Below, piece after piece: positions 1 through 5,019 of a stretch of 6,349 bases of DNA; the first letter of the stretch is position 1, and each line of letters begins with the position of its first letter. This DNA is from an uncultured Lachnospiraceae bacterium. GTDB lineage: Bacteria > Bacillota > Clostridia > Lachnospirales > Lachnospiraceae. Location: positions 1 through 6,349 of the forward strand of contig CAMWTF010000150.1 in the NCBI GenBank assembly GCA_947177105.1, in the 5' to 3' direction. Below the pieces are notes generated by a model. It was not told the DNA's origin. It did not search any database and saw only the letters and a list, made by a program, of their open reading frames with translations. Made by a program: the position numbers and the translations under genes.

Positions 1-186
1 ATTCAGGAGGGCATGGCCCATCTGGAGGATGGTGATGTCTTTGATTTGCAGCGGGAATTACAGGAGCATTTGGAAGAGGCCCGCCGGCGGGTCCGCATCC
101 ATGAGGGGATCTTGCAGATGGGGACCGTATTTGAACTGCTGGCCATGGCGGGAGTTATGGGAATTGTATTGTGGATTTTGCTATAG
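1..186 (+). CDS. C-terminal end of an unrecognised tail-anchored protein (5' partial)
   Basis: The frame is open from the first base and ends at TAG 184-186, giving 61 residues of a protein that begins outside the window. The first two thirds are charged and probably helical, with many Glu, Arg and Leu residues (LQRELQEHLEEARRR). The last 20 or so residues are hydrophobic (ELLAMAGVMGIVLWILL) and look like a C-terminal transmembrane helix that ends right at the stop. This layout faintly resembles the end of SpoIIIAB, but the next spoIIIA genes do not follow, so I do not assign it. A different frame, open from 29 to 226, gives a Trp/Cys-rich implausible peptide and was discarded. The coding call is fairly secure; the function is unknown. 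Confidence 0.6.
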   Translation: MQEGMAHLEDGDVFDLQRELQEHLEEARRRVRIHEGILQMGTVFELLAMAGVMGIVLWILL

Positions 187-221
187 TAAAATGAAGGACA
201 ATGAGCAAGGCTCCGCTAAAT

Positions 222-323
222 TATAGTTAACAACATAACAAATTTCTGTTTCCGGCCTTGCAAAATCCATATATGAGAGCTTTTGCGAAGCCGAAAACGA
301 AATTTCTAATGTTGTTAGCTATA
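222..323. repeat. Long imperfect palindrome (about 44 bp arms) upstream of polA
   Basis: The left arm is 222-265, the loop 266-280 (15 bases) and the right arm 281-323. By hand alignment the arms give about 36 Watson-Crick pairs, 2 G-T pairs, about 5 mismatches and one bulge. The outer ends (tatagttaacaacat and atgttgttagctata) and the inner ends (gcaaaa and ttttgc) pair best. The element is AT-rich and codes for nothing. No T-run follows either arm on its strand, so it does not look like a standard intrinsic terminator. It could be a miniature inverted-repeat element or another dispersed palindrome. The outer TA bases would fit a TA-targeting element such as the IS630/mariner group, but that is conjecture. 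In RNA it would form a long hairpin. Confidence 0.75.
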
Positions 324-326
324 GGT

Positions 327-342
327 ATGTGCAAAAGCACAT
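327..342. promoter_or_regulatory. Perfect 6-4-6 palindrome over the polA -35 region
   Basis: The sequence atgtgc-aaaa-gcacat is a perfect inverted repeat, with its right end 7 bases before the extended -10 element. It covers the place where a -35 box would lie, and no good TTGACA match is seen there. It could be an operator or a small RNA hairpin if transcription starts further upstream. The palindrome is seen directly; a regulatory role is inference. Confidence 0.35.
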
Positions 343-349
343 GGAATTA

Positions 350-358
350 TGGCATAAT
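350..358 (+). promoter_or_regulatory. Extended -10 promoter element for polA
   Basis: The sequence TGGCATAAT matches the extended -10 form TGnTATAAT, with five of six bases of the hexamer. No good -35 box sits at the usual spacing, which extended -10 promoters tolerate. Transcription would start near 364-366, giving a leader of about 25 bases before the polA ATG at 390. Confidence 0.5.
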
Positions 359-389
359 AATCTGAAATCAGATATACGAGGTAGAACAG

Positions 390-3137
390 ATGGCAAAAAA
401 ACTGGTATTAATCGACGGACACAGCATACTGAATAGAGCTTTCTACGGTGTGCCGGATCTTAGCAACGCCAAGGGGCTGCACACCAACGCGATATTTGGG
501 TTTCTGAATATCCTGTTTAAAATTCTGGAGGAGGAGCACCCGGATTATCTGGCGGTGGCCTTTGACGTACATGCGCCCACTTTCCGGCATCAGATGTACG
601 AGGCATACAAGGGTACCCGGAAACCCATGCCGGAGGAACTGCGGGAGCAGGTGCCTGTGATGAAAGAAGTATTGCGGGCTATGGGGATCACTATCATGGA
701 GCAGGCGGGCCTGGAGGCAGACGACATCTTGGGCACTCTGGCCAAAAAGGCGGAGGCGGAAGGCATGGAAGTGTCTCTGGTATCCGGGGACAGAGATTTG
801 CTGCAGATTGCCACGGAGCATATCAAGATTCGGATTCCCAAGACCAAGATGGGGCGGACCGAGATCGAAGATTACTATGCGGAGGATGTGAAAGCGCTGT
901 ACCAGGTAACCCCCACTCAGTTTATTGAATTAAAAGCGCTGATGGGGGATACATCCGACAATATTCCCGGCGTTCCCAAGGTGGGAGAGAAAACTGCCAT
1001 GGCCCTGATGACGGAGTACGGATCCATCGACAATATCTATACCCATCTGGAGGAGATCAGTAAAAAGAGCATCCGGGAATCACTGGCTCAGAACCGGGAA
1101 CTGGCGGACCTTAGCAAGGCGCTGGCCACCATTAAGACGGACTGTGATCTGGCGCTGGATTATGAGGCGTCAAAAGCGGAGGGGTATTATACCCCCGAAG
1201 CCTATCAGATATTTAAGCAGTTAGAGTTCAAAAACATGCTGGGCCGGTTTGACAGACAGGAGGCGGAAAAGAGCCAGGAAGATATCACCGCAGGCTTTCA
1301 TCTGCTAAAAGAGAGCGGACAGATGATAAATGTGCTGGATAAGATGCGGAAATCGGCTGAGAAGCATTTATATGCAGATATGGCGCAGCAAGCCGTGGGC
1401 CTGCTGGCGCTCACCGAGGCCGGAAAACTGGCTGGGGTAGCCGTATCCGACCAGAAAAAACAGAGTTATTTTTACTATGCGGGTACTGGTAGCGCCCTGG
1501 TGGAAAATCAGCAGCTGTCTCTGTTTGACGAAATGCAGGATACGGCGGAGGACACGGCGCTGCTTCAGGCGGTGCGGCAGTTGACGGCGGTATGCCCGGT
1601 TTACACATTGGATATCAAGAAGCAGTACGGCTTCTATGGCTGGGAGCAGAGAGAAGAGGACGGGCTCACCAGACAATATTTTGATACTATTATCGGCGCT
1701 TACCTGTTAAATCCCTTAAAGAGCGATTACGACGGAGAGGCTGTTGCCACGGAGCATCTGGAACTGTCTATTCCGGGCTATAAGGAGTGCTTTGGAAAAA
1801 AGAACCTGGCGGAGGCCGCGGCGGAAAACCTGGAGCAGCTGGCAGTCTTTTACCAGTATCAGGCATATGTGGCTTTGCAGGCCGGACAGATTATACAGCG
1901 GAAGCTGGCACAGGCCGGTATGGGGCAGCTGATGGACGAGGTGGAGATGCCGCTGTCTCTGGTGCTCTACGAGATGGAGCAGGAGGGCGTGGCGGTGCGC
2001 CGGGAGGAACTTCGGAGTTATGGAGATGCTCTGGTGGCCCGGATTCAGGAACTGGAGCAGAGCATTCATCAGCAGGCGGGATGTGCCTTTAACATCAATT
2101 CCCCCAAACAGCTGGGAGAGATCCTGTTTGAGCAGATGCAGCTGCCGGGAGGCAAAAAAACCAAGACCGGCTATTCCACGGCGGCGGACGTGCTGGAGAA
2201 ACTGGCTCCGGAGCACCCGATCATAGAGGATATCCTGGAGTACAGGGGACTTACCAAGTTAAAGAGCACCTATGCGGACGGGCTGGCGCAGTACATTGAT
2301 GCGGGGGGCAGAATCCACACCAATTTTAACCAAACCATAACTGCCACGGGGCGTATCAGTTCCACGGAGCCGAACCTGCAGAATATTCCCATGCGCATGG
2401 AGCTGGGACGCCGTATCCGCAAGGTATTTGTGCCCCGGGAGGGCTGTGTGCTGATGGACGCGGACTACTCCCAGATCGAACTGCGGGTGCTGGCCCATAT
2501 GTCCGGGGACGAGGAGTTGATCCAGGCATACCAGATGGATCAGGACATTCACCGGATCACCGCCTCCAAGGTGTTCAAAACACCCTTTGAGGAGGTGACA
2601 GACTTACAGAGGCGCAACGCAAAGGCCGTGAATTTCGGTATTGTGTACGGCATCAGTTCCTTTGGACTGAGCCAGGATCTGAGTATCAGCAAAAAAGAGG
2701 CGGCGGAGTATATTGAGCAGTATTTTGCCACTTATCCCAAGGTCAAGGAGTATCTGGACAGGCTGGTGGCGGATGCCAAAGAAAAGGGCTATATCACCAC
2801 TATGTACGGCAGGCGCAGGCCCATTCCGGAGCTTGTTTCCTCCAATTTCATGCAGCGTTCCTTTGGAGAGCGGGTGGCCATGAACAGCCCCATCCAGGGC
2901 ACTGCGGCGGATATCATCAAGATCGCCATGATCCGGGTTTGGAAAAAGCTGCGGCAGGCGGGTTTATCCTCCCGGCTTATTTTACAGGTGCATGACGAGT
3001 TGGTTATTGAGACCCGCCAGGAGGAAGTGGAACAGGTGCGCCGGATTCTGGAGGAGAGCATGAAGCAGGCCGCGCAGCTTGCGGTGCCCCTGGAGGTGGA
3101 TCTGCACACGGGAGAGAACTGGTACGAGGCTCACTGA
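390..3137 (+). CDS. polA: DNA polymerase I, proofreading-dead type
   Basis: This 915-residue protein fills Okazaki-fragment and repair gaps and removes RNA primers. The N-terminal 5'-3' nuclease (about 1-290) keeps its acidic metal ligands: D9 in LIDGHS, D111/D112 in LEADD, D134/D136 in SGDRD, and D187/D190 in GDTSDNIPGVP of the helix-hairpin-helix. The middle domain (about 310-510) has the exonuclease fold region without its active site. E. coli D355-x-E357 corresponds to D330-x-A332, D424 to Q412, and the D501 region reads FYQYQAY. The polymerase domain (about 540-915) is complete: TATGRISS (651-658), motif A DYSQIE with D692 and E697, motif B R741, K745, F749 and Y753, and motif C H868-D869-E870. 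Length is normal (E. coli 928, B. subtilis 880). GAGG at 378-381, eight bases before the ATG, supports the start. No terminator is seen after the stop. The gene call is secure; loss of proofreading is inferred from residues and is common in Firmicutes. Confidence 0.98.
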   Translation: MAKKLVLIDGHSILNRAFYGVPDLSNAKGLHTNAIFGFLNILFKILEEEHPDYLAVAFDVHAPTFRHQMYEAYKGTRKPMPEELREQVPVMKEVLRAMGITIMEQAGLEADDILGTLAKKAEAEGMEVSLVSGDRDLLQIATEHIKIRIPKTKMGRTEIEDYYAEDVKALYQVTPTQFIELKALMGDTSDNIPGVPKVGEKTAMALMTEYGSIDNIYTHLEEISKKSIRESLAQNRELADLSKALATIKTDCDLALDYEASKAEGYYTPEAYQIFKQLEFKNMLGRFDRQEAEKSQEDITAGFHLLKESGQMINVLDKMRKSAEKHLYADMAQQAVGLLALTEAGKLAGVAVSDQKKQSYFYYAGTGSALVENQQLSLFDEMQDTAEDTALLQAVRQLTAVCPVYTLDIKKQYGFYGWEQREEDGLTRQYFDTIIGAYLLNPLKSDYDGEAVATEHLELSIPGYKECFGKKNLAEAAAENLEQLAVFYQYQAYVALQAGQIIQRKLAQAGMGQLMDEVEMPLSLVLYEMEQEGVAVRREELRSYGDALVARIQELEQSIHQQAGCAFNINSPKQLGEILFEQMQLPGGKKTKTGYSTAADVLEKLAPEHPIIEDILEYRGLTKLKSTYADGLAQYIDAGGRIHTNFNQTITATGRISSTEPNLQNIPMRMELGRRIRKVFVPREGCVLMDADYSQIELRVLAHMSGDEELIQAYQMDQDIHRITASKVFKTPFEEVTDLQRRNAKAVNFGIVYGISSFGLSQDLSISKKEAAEYIEQYFATYPKVKEYLDRLVADAKEKGYITTMYGRRRPIPELVSSNFMQRSFGERVAMNSPIQGTAADIIKIAMIRVWKKLRQAGLSSRLILQVHDELVIETRQEEVEQVRRILEESMKQAAQLAVPLEVDLHTGENWYEAH

Positions 3138-3152
3138 CGCAGGGATTTTTTG

Positions 3153-3158
3153 AGGAGG
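3153..3158 (+). promoter_or_regulatory. Ribosome binding site that sets the GTG start at 3168
   Basis: A perfect AGGAGG lies nine bases upstream of GTG 3168-3170, in the right frame. A TTG at 3150-3152 would give a longer frame, but it abuts this site and cannot use it, so GTG 3168 is the better start. Confidence 0.8.
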
Positions 3159-3167
3159 ATACCGGCT

Positions 3168-3518
3168 GTGAAGAAATGGTATGACGAAGAATATGAATGG
3201 GAAATTGAAGTGATAGGATTTAACAAGGATGACAAAGAAACAGAAAGATTCTGCCGAAACGGTGAGGAAATCGGAGATAAATACACTTGTACGTATGGCT
3301 GTCCCGTAAATTCACAGGGACAGGGAATCTGCTCCAAAGTAATGATGATGTTATATCCGATAATGGAAGCTGTCAGAAGCGGCGGAGATTTATTAAATGT
3401 AGGTGGGGACAGTAAATATAGTAAGGTTGTAATGTGCCCGGACGGGTGTGTTCTATTTAGGATTACGGCGAAACCCTTAGAGAATGAGAACTTTTTTAAA
3501 GGGAAATTCTTTGATTAA
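3168..3518 (+). CDS. TIGR04076-like small cysteine-rich protein, function unknown
   Basis: The protein is 116 residues with a GTG start chosen from the AGGAGG at 3153-3158. It resembles the TIGR04076 family of small uncharacterised proteins: an N-terminal beta strand (WEIEVIGF, 11-18), a central GEEIGDKY (32-39), a GICS turn (53-56) leading into a helix MMMLYPIMEAVRSGGD (59-74), then a late strand with CPDG (90-93) followed by VLFRI (95-99). Six cysteines (29, 41, 45, 55, 90, 94) could bind metal or form disulfides; that is inference. No signal peptide or membrane segment is seen. It begins 31 bases after the polA stop with no terminator between, so read-through from polA is possible. Its codons are AT-richer than polA. 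The family match is from memory of the pattern; no function is known to me. Confidence 0.75.
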   Translation: MKKWYDEEYEWEIEVIGFNKDDKETERFCRNGEEIGDKYTCTYGCPVNSQGQGICSKVMMMLYPIMEAVRSGGDLLNVGGDSKYSKVVMCPDGCVLFRITAKPLENENFFKGKFFD

Positions 3519-3520
3519 CC

Positions 3521-3721
3521 TTGTTTTGCAATAATATTTAGAATACAATGCTGGACGGTAACAAGAGACTTGGTGCGCATGTGATGTTGGTTTTTCTTAC
3601 ATTAAACGGATATGAATTGTCTTACAGGCAAAAGGAATTAAGTGATGTAATTCTTGCGCTGGCATCTGGTGATATTGGCGAAAAGGAAATCCTACAATGG
3701 ATTATTGAACATCAAAAATAA
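3521..3721 (+). pseudogene. C-terminal remnant of a Fic/Doc-type toxin
   Basis: A 57-codon frame from ATG 3548 to TAA 3719-3721 starts MLDGNKRLGAHVML, which is the core of the Fic motif HxFx(D/E)GNKRxG. It continues with VFLTLNGYELSY, a helical stretch LSDVILALASGDIG, and ends ILQWIIEHQK, as in death-on-curing (Doc) proteins, which modify a cellular protein such as EF-Tu. About the first two thirds of the protein is missing. Upstream in the same frame are TLFCNNI, a TAG stop (3539-3541) and Asn (AAT) where the catalytic His of the motif would be. This suggests the homology runs back to about 3521, right after the TIGR04076-like gene ends, with two inactivating changes. No antitoxin gene is seen. 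The remnant cannot be active; the family call is good, and the exact left edge is uncertain. Confidence 0.75.
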
Positions 3722-3739
3722 ATATGAAGCATATGAGAG

Positions 3740-3787
3740 CGAAATATACCCATTGCACAAATTCCGCTTATGCAGTGGGATATTTCG
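3740..3787. repeat. Stem-loop between the toxin remnant and the DinB-like gene
   Basis: The left arm 3740-3757 (cgaaatatacccattgca) and right arm 3771-3787 (tgcagtgggatatttcg) pair with 16 Watson-Crick pairs, one G-T pair and one bulged base around a 13-base loop. No T-run follows, so it is not a classic terminator. The rest of 3722-3838 shows no other gene. It may be a degraded terminal repeat of a mobile element or an RNA structure in the leader of the next gene. Confidence 0.55.
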
Positions 3788-3838
3788 TCAGTAGGAATAT
3801 TTTATGGACGACGAGAGAGGTATTTATGAGGGTATATT

Positions 3839-4363
3839 ATGAATGAATTGTGCATGATTATTAAGGATATGGTAAAACCAAATTTTCTTAATATAAAGAC
3901 ATCCATACAAACCTATGACAGGGATGCTTTGTGTTGTGGAGTACCCTGTTGGAGGTGGGTTTACCATGCGCTCCACTCTGCCGATAAATGGTTTATTAAT
4001 CCATTTGATTATGAAGAACCTCCATTCCACGAAGATGGAATGGATGATCCTGACAAGCCCTGCAGGGTAGTTTTATCTGACGAACAGCTGCTTGCTTATC
4101 TTGATAGTGTAGAAAAAAAGACGCTTGCTTACCTTGATACGCTTACAGACGAGATGTTATATGAAAAGCCTGAAAAGTGCCGATATACGCGCATGGAGCT
4201 TGTATTAAGACAATTTAGGCATATATCCTTCCATACAGGTATGCTAAATGGTCAAACAGCAGTAGCAACAGGAGAATTTCCTATGTGGGTATCGGAAACA
4301 GGAAAGTATGTTGACGACGGCATTTTCTTTGGCAGATACCGTGAAGGAAAAATAAAACTATAA
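3839..4363 (+). CDS. DinB-like putative metal-binding four-helix protein
   Basis: The protein is 174 residues and soluble, with no signal peptide. It fits the DinB/YfiT superfamily of four-helix bundles, which usually bind a divalent metal through three histidines and in some members catalyse thiol transfer. The first helix carries WVYHALHSADKWF (H43, H46), and the late helix carries RQFRHISFHTGMLNGQ with H128 and H132, a good match to the family's H-x3-H-x-G-x-L signature. Middle helices (about 80-105, SDEQLLAYLDSVEKKTLAYL) and the tail fit in length. GAGGG at 3828-3832 lies six bases before the ATG; an overlapping ATG at 3826 is out of frame and stops at once. The substrate is unknown. The gene is AT-richer than polA and coaE and lies in the accessory block. 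The superfamily call is fairly sure; a precise role cannot be given. Confidence 0.78.
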   Translation: MNELCMIIKDMVKPNFLNIKTSIQTYDRDALCCGVPCWRWVYHALHSADKWFINPFDYEEPPFHEDGMDDPDKPCRVVLSDEQLLAYLDSVEKKTLAYLDTLTDEMLYEKPEKCRYTRMELVLRQFRHISFHTGMLNGQTAVATGEFPMWVSETGKYVDDGIFFGRYREGKIKL

Positions 4364-4400
4364 ATTCCAGAATGTCGGAGAGTTATAGAGAATTTATATC

Positions 4401-4405
4401 AGGGG
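4401..4405 (+). promoter_or_regulatory. Ribosome binding site that sets the coaE start
   Basis: AGGGG lies eight bases upstream of ATG 4414. It decides against the earlier in-frame ATG at 4372, which would add 14 residues (MSESYREFISGDRQ) ahead of the conserved CoaE start MRLIGITGG. Confidence 0.75.
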
Positions 4406-4413
4406 ACAGACAG

Positions 4414-5019
4414 ATGCGTTTGATCGGGATAACCGGCGGTGTGGGGGCCGGAAAGTCAACTATATTGGAGTATATCAAGGATCACTACCTCTGCCGGATC
4501 TATCTGGCGGACGAGGTGGCCCATGTGGTCAAGGAGCCGGGGCAGCCTTGTCATAAGGCGCTGGTGGAACTGCTGGGGCAGGAGATTCTGGAGAAAGACG
4601 GGCAGATCCACAAGGGAAGAATGGCGGAGAAAATATTCCGGGATGAAAACCTGCTGGAACAGGTGAACGCCATCGTACATCCCGCTGTACAGGAGTTCTT
4701 GCTGGAGAAAATCCGGGAGGCCAGGCAGGAGGGACGGACAGAACTGTTTTTCATTGAGGCGGCTTTGCTGATCGAATGCGGCTACAGGGACATTGTGGAT
4801 GAGATGTGGTATATCTACGCCGAAGAAGGTATACGCAGACAGCGTCGTCGGGAGCGCCGGGGGTACAGTCCGGAGAAGATTAAACAGATTATGGGCAGCC
4901 AGCTTACGGAAGAAGCGTTCCGGGCAGGCAGTGATTTTGTCATAGATAACAGTGGGGCGCCGGAGGAAAGTTTCCGGCAGATCCGCAGGAGGCTGGAGGG
5001 TTACACATGGCGGCAGTAG
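4414..5019 (+). CDS. coaE: Dephospho-CoA kinase
   Basis: This cytoplasmic enzyme uses ATP to phosphorylate the 3'-hydroxyl of dephospho-CoA, the last step of coenzyme A synthesis. The 201-residue product has the normal family length. It opens with a Walker A P-loop GGVGAGKS (8-15). LADEVAHVVKEPG (31-43) has the expected Asp (D33) of the substrate site. NAIVHPAV (85-92) is the conserved N-x-I-x-HP segment, and FFIEAALLIE (112-121) matches the family's central strand. The Arg-rich lid RRQRRRERRGYS (141-152) and IDNSG (177-181) near the end complete the family pattern. The start at 4414 is chosen from the AGGGG site and the conserved N-terminus. Its last 13 bases overlap the next gene, so the two are probably translated together. 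G+C content returns here to the level of polA. Confidence 0.96.
   Translation: MRLIGITGGVGAGKSTILEYIKDHYLCRIYLADEVAHVVKEPGQPCHKALVELLGQEILEKDGQIHKGRMAEKIFRDENLLEQVNAIVHPAVQEFLLEKIREARQEGRTELFFIEAALLIECGYRDIVDEMWYIYAEEGIRRQRRRERRGYSPEKIKQIMGSQLTEEAFRAGSDFVIDNSGAPEESFRQIRRRLEGYTWRQ

Larger units (their letters stand above)
3138..4413. other. AT-rich accessory block between polA and coaE
   Basis: Base composition changes here. In hand counts of single 60-base rows, row 3601 has 33% G+C and row 4081 42%, against 65% in polA row 2401 and 57% in coaE row 4561. The block holds a TIGR04076-like gene, a toxin remnant, a stem-loop and a DinB-like gene, none functionally tied to polA or coaE. I infer that these genes were inserted between two core genes that are often close neighbours in Clostridia. 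No integrase, transposase or clear target-site duplication is visible, so the mechanism and exact ends are unknown. Confidence 0.5.

Noticed and set aside
1..186. SpoIIIAB C-terminus
   Set aside because: The charged helix plus terminal membrane segment is only a general resemblance, and no spoIIIAC follows.
271..280. Ten bases atatgagagc shared with 3731-3740, both beside inverted repeats
   Set aside because: A single shared 10-mer is expected by chance in a window of this size, and the flanking sequences do not match.
1716..2216. Open frame of 166 codons on the - strand opposite polA
   Set aside because: Low-complexity Leu/His/Gln composition and complete overlap with a secure polA frame; no family features.
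3146..3151. T-run just after polA as an intrinsic terminator
   Set aside because: No stable GC-rich stem precedes it, and the ribosome binding site of the next gene follows at once.
4372..4413. Upstream ATG as the coaE start
   Set aside because: The extra 14 residues do not fit the family, and the AGGGG at 4401-4405 serves ATG 4414.
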